A DNA stretch of 64,000 nucleotides from Spirosoma oryzae (GTDB taxonomy: Bacteria > Bacteroidota > Bacteroidia > Cytophagales > Spirosomataceae): contig NZ_PVTE01000023.1 in assembly GCF_003002825.1 (NCBI RefSeq), positions 30,009 through 94,008 of the forward strand, read 5' to 3'. Positions 26,255 to 34,279 of this stretch are shown here, one piece after another. The first letter of the stretch is position 1. Each line of letters starts with the position of its first letter. Position numbers and translations under genes: made by a program. The notes under the pieces are model-generated. The model made no database searches. It worked only from the letters and a program-made list of their open reading frames with translations, and had not been told where the DNA came from.

Positions 26255-26436
26255 GGTTTACGGTATTCGGTAGCCAGTTTTCGGCCACTGGCCTGTGTAG
26301 CCCAGACGTCTACGTCTGGTGGGCGCGACAGCGACCAAAATAGTTACCCCATACCTTGGCCTGACGGCCTCCAGACCGAGAGGTCTGGGCTACAGGAGGC
26401 AACTCACCGTAAACGGTAAACCGAATACCGTAAACG
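26255..26436. repeat. Nested palindromic repeat between the two paralogous genes
   Basis: The outer pair is GGTTTACGGTATTCGGT (26255-26271) against ACCGAATACCGTAAAC (26420-26435). The inner element begins GTAGCCCAGACGTCTACGTC (from 26296) and ends AGGTCTGGGCTACAG (26381-26395). It is thus a TGTAGCC-type element set inside a GGTTTACGGT-type inverted repeat. It fills most of the 222 bases between the two genes and may affect read-through to the PARP gene. Confidence 0.75.
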
Positions 26437-26472
26437 CAATCCCCCCTTTTGAACAACTAAACAACAACCCTC

Positions 26473-26871
26473 ATGAACACGACCCCATTCACGACACCCG
26501 CAATCAACCGCCGACCGGGTAAGCTGTCGGCGCGGCAGTTACTCGACGTCGAACTGGGCTTATTTCTGCTGTCGCAGTTACAGCCGGCCGCTTCGCCCGA
26601 CACACTGCCCATTCTGCTGAGCCAGTGTACCTCGCTGACCGATCAATCGGACTGGACACCCCGCCAGCGTAAACTGCTCAACCGGGGTCGGCAGTTACTG
26701 ACGCAGTTCCAACACCGGCCCGCCTGGTACGAGCTACTGGACCGCTACGTATCGGTGTCAAACCCACTCCGGCAAGCCTACGATGTCAGCGCTGACCGAA
26801 GTCGATTTACCGAGAAAAGCGTGGGCTTCTTTCGGAATCGACTGCGCACCCTGCAACAGGTAATGGCCTGA
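26473..26871 (+). CDS. Second small protein of PARP operon, unknown function
   Basis: A 132-residue soluble protein, paralogous to residues 56-145 of the product at 25741-26250 (by eye roughly 40-45 per cent identical over the shared part). It keeps ELGLFLLSQL, WTPRQRKLLNRGRQLL and PAWYELLDRYVSVS. The short basic tail (DRSRFTEKSVGFFRNRLRTL) is not shared. No signal peptide, membrane segment or known domain. The PARP gene starts 47 bases after its stop, so co-transcription is likely. Confidence 0.65.
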   Translation: MNTTPFTTPAINRRPGKLSARQLLDVELGLFLLSQLQPAASPDTLPILLSQCTSLTDQSDWTPRQRKLLNRGRQLLTQFQHRPAWYELLDRYVSVSNPLRQAYDVSADRSRFTEKSVGFFRNRLRTLQQVMA

Positions 26872-26918
26872 CCAACGACTACACATCCACCATCCTCTTC
26901 ACGCATCCCACTCCACCT

Positions 26919-28253
26919 ATGTTTCCCGCCCTGCTTCAATCGATTACCAATCGCATCAACCCTGGCCAGGCACTCGCGCAGATCACGCCAACGGCAGCAG
27001 CTACGACAGCTTCACCGACCGCGCCACCGGTACGCCACTATCGGGTTGCCAAGCTGATTATGGTGACGGCCGCCAACAACAATAAATTCTACGAAATGCG
27101 CGAACGCGACGATCAGACGTTCAGCGTTCAGTACGGCCGCGTCGGTGGCGCGAGCAGCGTGGCAACCTACCCGATGAGCCAGTGGGACAAGAAGTTCCGG
27201 GAAAAGGTTGCCAAAGGCTATGTCGACCAGACACACCTGTTTGCGGAGGCAACAACTGCCGTCGACGCCAGTACGATTCAGGATACCGCCGTACGAACGT
27301 TTATGGGGCGACTACTTGAACTGGCCAGCCAGTCCATTCGCCAAAACTACATCGTTACCGCCGAGCAGGTTACCCGAAAACAGGTCGATTCGGCCCAGCA
27401 ACTGATCGACGAACTAACCGACCAAATCAGAGCGGGGCTGGCGATGGATACGTTCAACGCCCGGCTGCTGGATCTGTTCAAAATTATCCCCCGCCGAATG
27501 CAGCGGGTCACCGAACACCTGCTACAGGAACTGCCACAGTCGGAAGACGCCATCCAGGCACTGCGCGACCGCCTGGCCAGCGAACAGGACACGCTCGACG
27601 TGATGCGCAGTCAGGTCGAACTAAACCAGTCCGACGACCTTAGCCCTGTCCAGCAACCAGATCTGCTGGCATCGATGAATCTGGCCGTCGAACCCGTAAC
27701 GGATAAACGGGTGCTGAAGCTAATCAAGCTGATGATGGGCACTGACGTCGACAAGTTCGAAGCCGCGTTCAGCGTATCGAAGCACGATACCGAAACCGCG
27801 TTCAACACCTTTGTCGCGAATCAGGCCGATCAGAAAACGCAGTTACTGTGGCACGGCAGCCGGAGCGAAAACTGGATTTCAATTCTGAAAACCGGCCTGG
27901 TGCTGCGTCCGGCCAATGCCATTATTACCGGCAAGATGTTCGGCTATGGTATCTACTTCGCCGATCAATTCAGTAAGTCGCTCAACTACACCTCACTGCA
28001 TGGTTCGGTATGGGCCAACGGCAAGCAGCGGGAAGGGTACCTGGCGATCTACGAAGTGCACGTCGGCAAACAACTCGTCGTAGACACCCACGAGAACTGG
28101 CACTACCAGCTCGACGCCAACCGGCTGAAAGCCATCGACGCTACCTACGATTCAGTCTTTGCGCAGCGGGGTGTCAGCCTGTTAAAGAACGAATTCATTG
28201 TCTTCAATCAGGCACAGTGCACGATTCGGTACATGGTCAAAATCAACTGCTAG
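26919..28253 (+). CDS. Poly(ADP-ribose) polymerase-like protein: WGR, regulatory and catalytic domains
   Basis: A 444-residue protein with the eukaryotic PARP-1/2 core layout. Residues about 40-112 form a WGR domain (KFYEMRERDD, then QYGRVG with Tyr in place of the usual Trp), which in PARPs senses DNA breaks. Residues about 122-235 resemble the helical PARP regulatory domain (YIVTAEQVTRKQVDSAQQLI). The catalytic domain (about 262-444) has the full H-Y-E triad: His312 in LLWHGSR, Tyr346 in GYGIYFADQFSKSLNY, and Glu425 in LLKNEFIVFN. The glutamate implies chain elongation and not only mono-ADP-ribosylation. It should use NAD+ in the cytoplasm. Intact bacterial proteins of this architecture are scattered and probably transferred. 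No PARG or macrodomain gene is visible in this window. Confidence 0.92.
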   Translation: MFPALLQSITNRINPGQALAQITPTAAATTASPTAPPVRHYRVAKLIMVTAANNNKFYEMRERDDQTFSVQYGRVGGASSVATYPMSQWDKKFREKVAKGYVDQTHLFAEATTAVDASTIQDTAVRTFMGRLLELASQSIRQNYIVTAEQVTRKQVDSAQQLIDELTDQIRAGLAMDTFNARLLDLFKIIPRRMQRVTEHLLQELPQSEDAIQALRDRLASEQDTLDVMRSQVELNQSDDLSPVQQPDLLASMNLAVEPVTDKRVLKLIKLMMGTDVDKFEAAFSVSKHDTETAFNTFVANQADQKTQLLWHGSRSENWISILKTGLVLRPANAIITGKMFGYGIYFADQFSKSLNYTSLHGSVWANGKQREGYLAIYEVHVGKQLVVDTHENWHYQLDANRLKAIDATYDSVFAQRGVSLLKNEFIVFNQAQCTIRYMVKINC

Positions 28254-28254
28254 T

Positions 28255-28503
28255 ATGAATCCTATCCGCAAGAAAGTAACCCTGGCATCGGTACGCTCAA
28301 CCGCCACTACGCTCATTCTGGCGCAGGGCGTAACAACGACCTTAGCCGTAAAGATGGCCCTACGCGACCGAGGGTATTGGGCCAGACAGGCCGACATTTC
28401 GCAAAAGCTAATCCGGATAGCCCTGCGCGAAGGCTGGTCTGTCAACGACAACGGCACCTTCCGCGTCTACTACTTCCCAACGCTGCCCGCCCTCCTAAAC
28501 TAA
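28255..28503 (+). CDS. Small protein at end of PARP operon, unknown function
   Basis: An 82-residue basic protein whose ATG lies one base after the PARP stop codon, so it is almost certainly co-translated. The sequence is mostly helical with a C-terminal strand (QKLIRIALREGWSVND, GTFRVYYFP). The middle stretch ALRDRGYWARQADISQKLIR could be a small helix-turn-helix, but I cannot assign a family. Its tight coupling suggests a direct role with the PARP protein, for example as inhibitor or DNA-binding partner (inference). Confidence 0.65.
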   Translation: MNPIRKKVTLASVRSTATTLILAQGVTTTLAVKMALRDRGYWARQADISQKLIRIALREGWSVNDNGTFRVYYFPTLPALLN

Positions 28504-28505
28504 GC

Positions 28506-28543
28506 AAAGCCGCCGGAACCACTCAACTGGTTCCGGCGGCTTT
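28506..28543. terminator. Strong terminator closing the PARP operon
   Basis: AAAGCCGCCGGAACCA (28506-28521) pairs perfectly with 28528-28543 around CTCAAC. It starts two bases after the TAA of the last operon gene and also serves the convergent GH2 gene. Confidence 0.85.
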
Positions 28544-28563
28544 GGGTAGGTATCCCCAACCGC

Positions 28564-30417
28564 TTAAACAGGCTGACTGAGTTCAGCAGGCTGCGGATTA
28601 CGCGAGTTAAGCAAGCCGGCCGGTACGCTTAACTCCCCCGTGTGCGGGTCGATCAGGCCATTGCGCTCATCCTCGATATTGGTTGCCTGCGTGTAGATGT
28701 CGCCGGCCAGGCAGTGCCGACGCAACTCCTGTTTGAATTGCAGAATCCGCTCGGCCCGGTCTTCCGAGTCGTTGGGACCACCGTAATCAGCGAAACCAAA
28801 GCCACCCCACTCACTAACGATAAGCGGCACCTGCTTCCGGTAGAAGAACGGGTCGCCGACCACCAGCGGGAACGCAGCAACCCCTTCCAGTTGGCCCGCT
28901 TCCAGCCGGCTCAGTAGATCGCGCCAGCGGTTCAGGTCAGGCGTATATAGGTGAGCCGTTAGCAGGTCCGACTTCAGGCGTCCTTCGACCGAAATATGCC
29001 GCCAGCCGTCGTTGTCGACTACCAGAAACTGCGGGTACGACAGTTGCATGAAATGGTACATGTCGGTGATGTACTGCCGGGTTTCTTCGCTCACGGCAAT
29101 GTCCTCGGCCCCCCAGTCTTCATTGTACAGACTCCAGATGATGACCGACGGGTGCGAGCCGATCAGCGCCAGCATCCTGAGCAGCTCCGCCTTGTGGTTC
29201 TGCCGACTCAACGTATTCGACACGTGCGGACTCGGTACTTCCACCCACAGCAACAGCCCCAGTTGGTCGGCCAGGTTGTAGATCCGTGGATCGACCCCGG
29301 CGATATGCACCCGCACGAGGTTACAGCCCAGTTCTTTCATCGCCCGCATGTGCAGTTGCATCTCCTCGAACGTAGCCGTGCCGGGCTGATACAGAATCCC
29401 GTCCAGGTAAATCGACTCGTTGTTCAGGTAGATATGCCGCCCCCGCGACTCGATCTTCCGCAGACCAAAGTGGGTTTCAATCTGAGCCGCGTAGCCCGCC
29501 GGGTCGATGAGTTGCGCAATCAGCTTGTAGCGCACCGGCGTTTCGGGCGACCATAGCTGCGCGTCGGGAATATCGAGCGTGACCCGCTGCCGTTTTTGCC
29601 CGACGTTCAGGTGCAGCGGATAGTCCGACGTTGCCATCACCTCTCCCGTTTTGGGCGCGACAACCGTCAGCCGGATCGTGTAATTGCCGGCGTCGTGTAC
29701 GCGGGTTGTCAGCGTAAAGCGAACGAGCCGGTCTTCGACGGAGCTCGCCACCCCGACCCGCGACCGGAGCCGGTTTCGTTCAACACTTTCGAGCCACACG
29801 CTCCGCACCGCGCCGGTGTAAGTCTGGTACCAGATACCGCCCCGCTTGTAGACGTGCGACTCCTGTTTCCCGCGCGGAATAGCGGCATCCATCGTGTCGG
29901 CGATGCGTACCGTCAGCCGGTTTTCGGCTTCCAATAACTCGTCGGGCAGTTCGTACGAAAACGACGTGTATTCGCCGAAGTGGACGGCCTCGTCTTCGAT
30001 CGTGCTGAGTAGCTGCCCGTTGAGCCAGACGCGGGTTTCGTAACCACAGGCCCCAAACGTAAGCTGGATAATCGACTGAGCGACAGACACGCTGCGGTCC
30101 GGCAACGTAAACGTCCGCTCGTACCAGGCGACTACTTTGTCGTGCCAGCCTTCGGGCGACTGGGTACCCCGTGCCTGCGCCATGTGGGCCTCAATGGAGC
30201 CAGGCCACTGCACGACGCCGTCGAACGTATGTTGGTTGTACCACTGGTCCTGCAGGCCCCGGTCATCGGGATCGAGCGAGAATTGCCAGTCGCCGTCGAG
30301 CAGCAGGTAATTGTTAGGTCTCAGTACGGCACGGGGGAGTTGATTGATTGGTTCAGCATAGCCGCCGGTATCGGGTCGGCTCGACGATAAACTCGTGTTG
30401 GTTTGTTTAACTTCCAT
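28564..30417 (-). CDS. Glycoside hydrolase family 2 enzyme
   Basis: A 617-residue family 2 hydrolase (beta-galactosidase/beta-glucuronidase superfamily). The N-terminal jelly-roll sugar-binding domain (about 30-200: LLLDGDWQFSLDP, FGACGYETRVWLNGQ), Ig-like domain (about 205-315) and TIM barrel (about 320-600) are in the usual order. The acid/base is Asn432-Glu433 in WSLYNEDWG and the nucleophile is Glu536 in VSEWGGFGF. There is no signal peptide, so it is probably cytoplasmic and acts on imported glycosides. Exact sugar specificity cannot be told. It is shorter than LacZ (about 1000 residues) and similar in length to UidA. Confidence 0.88.
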   Translation of the reverse strand: MEVKQTNTSLSSSRPDTGGYAEPINQLPRAVLRPNNYLLLDGDWQFSLDPDDRGLQDQWYNQHTFDGVVQWPGSIEAHMAQARGTQSPEGWHDKVVAWYERTFTLPDRSVSVAQSIIQLTFGACGYETRVWLNGQLLSTIEDEAVHFGEYTSFSYELPDELLEAENRLTVRIADTMDAAIPRGKQESHVYKRGGIWYQTYTGAVRSVWLESVERNRLRSRVGVASSVEDRLVRFTLTTRVHDAGNYTIRLTVVAPKTGEVMATSDYPLHLNVGQKRQRVTLDIPDAQLWSPETPVRYKLIAQLIDPAGYAAQIETHFGLRKIESRGRHIYLNNESIYLDGILYQPGTATFEEMQLHMRAMKELGCNLVRVHIAGVDPRIYNLADQLGLLLWVEVPSPHVSNTLSRQNHKAELLRMLALIGSHPSVIIWSLYNEDWGAEDIAVSEETRQYITDMYHFMQLSYPQFLVVDNDGWRHISVEGRLKSDLLTAHLYTPDLNRWRDLLSRLEAGQLEGVAAFPLVVGDPFFYRKQVPLIVSEWGGFGFADYGGPNDSEDRAERILQFKQELRRHCLAGDIYTQATNIEDERNGLIDPHTGELSVPAGLLNSRNPQPAELSQPV

Positions 30418-30641
30418 GACGGTGGTTCAGGTAAATGATCGCAGTAGCCTTGGCAATAATGCCGCCAAACCACTGCAATAGTCTACCTGTATAACGTACT
30501 AACCGTCACTTTTGTCCTGTTTTTTCTTATTTAAGGCATAACAACCCTTTTAAATATTGTTAAATTATGCGTCAATTAGACTATAGCGCTACCTGGTCTA
30601 TGATAGTCTTGCAATGATCATCTGCCTCCTTTTAACCACTG

Positions 30642-31574
30642 ATGAATCTGTATCTAGGCGTTACGAATTGCAGCTGGTTTGATTACCTGAGTGCGATCAA
30701 TCCGGAGGATGTTAACTTCTGGCAACCCGGCGGAAAGAGTGCATTCAGAGTGCTGTCACTAAATGGTGTATTTCTGTTCAAATTGAAAAAGCCCTATAAC
30801 GGTGTTGGCGGCCTAGGTTTCTTCAGAGCACAAACTCAGTTGCCCTTGTCACTCGCTTGGGACGCTTTTGGTGTGCGAAATGGCGTATCTGACCTTGACC
30901 ACTTCAGAACAACTATTCAAAAGTATCGGGGCGATAAAGAGCGTAACCCAACCATCGGCTGCATTGCCTTGACCGATCCGGTGTTTTTCCGACGCGAAGA
31001 CTGGATACCTGTTCCGGTCGACTGGCGTACAAGCATCGTTCAGGGGAAACGCTACAGCACTGACACGGCAATTGGATCAGCTTTATGGCAGCAGGTTCAG
31101 GATAGACTGATTTGTTACCGGAAAACGCTGCCAGCAGGACAAAACATGTTAAGCGTTGACGAGCCTTCACCCCAATATGGTAACTCAGTTCTACAAAAGG
31201 TACGAATTGGTCAGGGAGCCTTCCGACTCTCAGTCATTGATGTCTATACGAAGCGTTGTGCTATCACTGGCGAAAAGACATTGCCCGTACTGGAAGCCGC
31301 TCACATCAAACCTTTTGCGGAAGCAGGGCCTAATCAGACGTCAAACGGGCTGCTGTTACGTTCCGACATGCACAAGCTGTTCGACGACGGTTATATCACC
31401 GTAACTACTGACTACAGAATTGGAGTAAGTAGTCGCATCAGGGAAGAATTTAGTAACGGAAAAGAGTACTACCAGTATCATGGTAAGCCTTTATCCGTGC
31501 TGTCATTGCTAGAAAGAGATAAACCTTCATCGCTTTATCTGGACTATCACAACACCACTATTTTTCGCCCTTAG
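30642..31574 (+). CDS. HNH endonuclease with PUA/EVE-like N-terminal domain
   Basis: A 310-residue predicted nuclease of the COG3440-type restriction endonuclease group. The C-terminal HNH domain is complete: Cys206 in CAITGEK, His221 in LEAAHIKPF, Asn235 in TSNGLLLRSDMHKLFDDG and His244. The N-terminal half (FWQPGGKSAFRVLSLNGVFL, FKLKKPYNGVGGLGFF, LAWDAFGVRNGV) looks like a PUA-superfamily reader domain of the EVE/ASCH kind, which binds modified bases in other nucleases (inference). No methyltransferase lies nearby, so it may be a stand-alone modification-dependent restriction enzyme. The DNA is AT-richer than its surroundings, and 224 AT-rich bases upstream hold no other gene. Confidence 0.8.
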   Translation: MNLYLGVTNCSWFDYLSAINPEDVNFWQPGGKSAFRVLSLNGVFLFKLKKPYNGVGGLGFFRAQTQLPLSLAWDAFGVRNGVSDLDHFRTTIQKYRGDKERNPTIGCIALTDPVFFRREDWIPVPVDWRTSIVQGKRYSTDTAIGSALWQQVQDRLICYRKTLPAGQNMLSVDEPSPQYGNSVLQKVRIGQGAFRLSVIDVYTKRCAITGEKTLPVLEAAHIKPFAEAGPNQTSNGLLLRSDMHKLFDDGYITVTTDYRIGVSSRIREEFSNGKEYYQYHGKPLSVLSLLERDKPSSLYLDYHNTTIFRP

Positions 31575-31616
31575 CTATCCAACATCATATTTCTATTTTT
31601 CGCTACGCACGTGTAG

Positions 31617-31955
31617 GCAAATCCGGCTATTGCCCCGATCGTCAATGATTTCAAGTCGACACTGGACAAGCTGTATGGCGAACGGTTACAGGATGTTGTG
31701 CTGTATGGCTCGTATGCGCGGGGCGATTACGATGGCGAATCCGAGATGAATCAGCTATCGATCTGCTTGTCTGTCGTACTCAACGACAACGAAATCTATA
31801 CGATTACCGATGTGTTTATCCTAAGCGATCTTACGCTAAAGGCTATTCTTCCCCACAGCAAGGCGGTCTCTACCTTGCCAGTTTCAGGTTAGTGATACAG
31901 AAGTTCACCAATGCCGGTTTACCAGAACGCCCGTCGTGAAGGTATTTGTTTATGA
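31617..31955 (+). pseudogene. Decayed MNT nucleotidyltransferase with truncated HEPN start
   Basis: The plus strand encodes APIVNDFKSTLDKLYGERLQ followed by DVVLYGSYARGDYDGES, the GSx10DxD region of MNT-type minimal nucleotidyltransferases. The frame then slips: IDLLV appears in another frame, VVLNDNEIY returns to the first, and the tail VYQNARREGICL is in a third, ending at 31955. No ATG suits the start. A typical HEPN start, MNELVKK (ATG at 31952 in an ATGA overlap), follows but is cut short. This is a dead MNT/HEPN toxin-antitoxin module, beside a second one on the opposite strand. Confidence 0.75.
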
Positions 31956-32018
31956 ATGAACTGGTTAAAAAAATAGTTCGATCACACCGACTGGACCCTT
32001 GGTTTGGCAAATACGCTG

Positions 32019-32332
32019 CTAATAGATCAATTGATCTATTTCCGTCTTTAATACGGGCAGATTTTTGATGACTACGCTCCAGACAAGGACATCATCAACC
32101 GCATCGTATGCGTGGATTACCCGATTACGCAGATCAACAATGCACCGGGCATTGGTAATTGAAACAGTATTATCATTCTTCAAAATTCGGCTCATGGCCT
32201 CTCCAATGATTTCAAGCTCCCGCTCGACAGCCCGCCGGATGGTAATATTCGTCTGATACACCGCAAAGCCACGTCGATGTTGTTAACCGCTTCGCGTATG
32301 TCAACCAGCCATTTGTGCACTTCTTCACTCAT
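32019..32332 (-). pseudogene. hepT: HepT-like HEPN toxin (DUF86) with a frameshift
   Basis: The minus strand starts at ATG 32330-32332 (MSEEVHKWLVDIREAVNN) and ends at 32019. After about residue 26 the frame must change by one base to continue into AVYQTNITIRRAVERELEII. The catalytic HEPN motif RNxxxH is intact downstream (RNRVIHAYDAV). Full-length relatives are about 110 residues. Overlap of its start with the end of the MntA-like gene shows the original operon. As read, the RNase toxin would be truncated; a sequencing error or programmed slippage is the alternative. Confidence 0.75.
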
Positions 32333-32633
32333 AAATTGGCGTTTTGGTACGCTCTACTGCAGCAACGAAATGAGGGTTATGCAACGACCGTTCAGTAACC
32401 AAATCGACCGGGCGTTGTAATACTGCTTCCAAAGCATCGGCAATCGCAAAATAATTTTCCCCGTACTGCACCGGGTCCAGCGATTTATCAAAGGCAATCA
32501 ATAAATCGACGTCGCTTGCTTCGCTAAAGCGTTCTGTACAAACTGAGCCAAACGCGTATGCTCGCGTCACGCCGTTTTCACGCAGAATTCGGGTAACCGC
32601 AGGTAATCTGTCTGATAAAAATGAGTTGAGCAT
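32325..32633 (-). CDS. mntA: MntA-like nucleotidyltransferase antitoxin
   Basis: A 102-residue minimal nucleotidyltransferase. The signature is Gly29-Ser30 in YAFGSVCTERFSEASDVDLL with Asp41-x-Asp43, the GSx10DxD active site. In type VII toxin-antitoxin systems MntA AMPylates and silences its HepT partner. It is complete and overlaps the hepT start by eight bases (TTTATGAGTGA). With the toxin frame broken, the antitoxin may be a surviving relic or may still protect against related toxins (inference). Confidence 0.85.
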   Translation of the reverse strand: MLNSFLSDRLPAVTRILRENGVTRAYAFGSVCTERFSEASDVDLLIAFDKSLDPVQYGENYFAIADALEAVLQRPVDLVTERSLHNPHFVAAVERTKTPIYE

Positions 32634-32735
32634 GCGGCTCGGATTTTCCGTAAGTATATCAAAAGCTAGACAATACCCATACTTTTCGTAGCGTACCGGC
32701 GGCTCTTTTATACCAGTACTGTGGTCTAAACTAAA

Positions 32736-34031
32736 TTATCCCAGCAACGTACGCTGCGCCAGGTATACACCCGCGCCGGCGAGGTAGCCGAGGAGGGCAA
32801 GCCAGCTGATGCGACGCAGGTACCAGCCGAACGTTATGTTTTCCAGGCCCATAACGGCGACACCGGCCGCCGACCCAATAACGAGTAAGCTCCCGCCCGT
32901 ACCGGCACAGTACGCCAGAAACGACCAGAGTGGGCTATCAATCGGGTAGGTCGTCAGGTCGTACATGCCCATCGCAGCCGCAACGATCGGTACATTGTCG
33001 ACAATGGCCGAGACAACCCCGATCAGGAGCACGATCAGGTTAGTGTTGCCTATCGCCTGATCCAGTGAACCGGCCAGGCTATGCAGGACACCCGTCGATT
33101 CAAGCGACCCCACGGCCAGCAGGATACCCAGAAAGAACAGGATACTCGGCGAGTCGATCCGGCTAAGGGCATGGGCGGCTGTCAGCGTCCGGCGCTCGGC
33201 TTCGTCTTTATCCTTATGAATCACTTCCGACGCCACCCAGATCGCGCCGAGCACGAGCAACATTCCCATGTATGGCGGCAGGTGGGTAACCGTCTTGAAA
33301 ATCGGAACGTACAGCATACCACCCAGGCCGATGGCCAGCATCATACGGCGGTCGCGCCGGGCAATCGGCGTAACGTATGGGCGACTAACCCCCCGATTTA
33401 CTCCCGTCCGGACGGATTGTTCACTGGCCTTGTACTGATAGGTCAGTATCGTCAGCGGCACGAGCAGGGTAGCCAGACTGGGTAAAAACAGGGTTTGGAT
33501 AACAGACGATGCACTGATCTGCCCGCCAATCCAGAGCATAGTCGTAGTCACATCGCCGATGGGCGACCAGGCCCCGCCGGCATTAGACGCAACGATTACC
33601 ATGCCGGCCATTGTCAGTCGTTGTTCGGGGTTACTGACCAGTTTGCGCAGCACCGATACCATAACGATTGATGTGGTCAGGTTGTCGAGCAGGGCCGACA
33701 GGAAGAATGCCAGCAGGCTGATAATCCAGAGCAGCGTCCGCGTATTCCGGCTGGCAATCCGGTCGGTGATGAGTGCGAAGCCGTCGTGGGCGTCGATCAG
33801 TTCAACGACAGTCATAGCCGCCAGCAGAAAGAACAGAATCTCGGCGATGTCGGACAGGTGATGGCGCAGGTGATCGACGACGGGATCGATCTGCGGAGCC
33901 ATCAACGCGTAGATTGTCCAGCAGACGACACCGGTGATAAGTGCGGTAGCCGTCTTGTTCAGGTTGACGGTATGTTCCAGCGCGATCAGTACATAACCGA
34001 TTCCAAAAGCAAGTAGAAGAGCAAGGGTCAT
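32736..34031 (-). CDS. nhaD: NhaD-type sodium/proton antiporter
   Basis: A 431-residue inner-membrane protein of the ion transporter (ArsB/NhaD) superfamily, with about eleven to thirteen hydrophobic segments. NhaD features include EHTVNLNKTATALITGVVCW near the N-terminus, FFLLAAMTVVELIDAHDGF, LDNLTTSIVMVSVLRKL, and SNAGGAWSPIGDVTTTMLWI, which carries the conserved SNAGG...GD.TT motif. It should expel Na+ or Li+ in exchange for protons. ATG at 34031 is preferred over the TTG two codons upstream. A second, unrelated antiporter lies at 34.8 kb. Confidence 0.88.
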   Translation of the reverse strand: MTLALLLAFGIGYVLIALEHTVNLNKTATALITGVVCWTIYALMAPQIDPVVDHLRHHLSDIAEILFFLLAAMTVVELIDAHDGFALITDRIASRNTRTLLWIISLLAFFLSALLDNLTTSIVMVSVLRKLVSNPEQRLTMAGMVIVASNAGGAWSPIGDVTTTMLWIGGQISASSVIQTLFLPSLATLLVPLTILTYQYKASEQSVRTGVNRGVSRPYVTPIARRDRRMMLAIGLGGMLYVPIFKTVTHLPPYMGMLLVLGAIWVASEVIHKDKDEAERRTLTAAHALSRIDSPSILFFLGILLAVGSLESTGVLHSLAGSLDQAIGNTNLIVLLIGVVSAIVDNVPIVAAAMGMYDLTTYPIDSPLWSFLAYCAGTGGSLLVIGSAAGVAVMGLENITFGWYLRRISWLALLGYLAGAGVYLAQRTLLG

Positions 34032-34094
34032 ATACAACGAACCGGGAACAGGTAGTCTGTAGTTCGTTGTTTGTGGTTTATCAGCGTAAAGCGA

Positions 34095-34169
34095 CGCCGG
34101 GTTGAAACCCGGCGCAATGATGGACTACCCGAACCAGCCGATTCTACTGGCACCGGGTTTCAACCCGGT
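34095..34169. repeat. CCGGGTTGAAACCCGG palindrome pair
   Basis: CGCCGGGTTGAAACCCGGCG (34095-34114) and ACCGGGTTTCAACCCGGT (34152-34169) are two hairpins that can also pair with each other. They lie upstream of the NhaD gene and of the small gene at 34280, in a 248-base gap with no other gene. A GGTAAACTTTAGACGGTAAA stretch follows near 34248. Confidence 0.75.
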
Positions 34170-34279
34170 AACGATGAACAACAGCCCCGTTTACTACTGA
34201 TACGGGATGAATTTCGACTTGATCGTTTTTTTGTGAAGAGCCTCTAACGGTAAACTTTAGACGGTAAACCTAAAACCCA

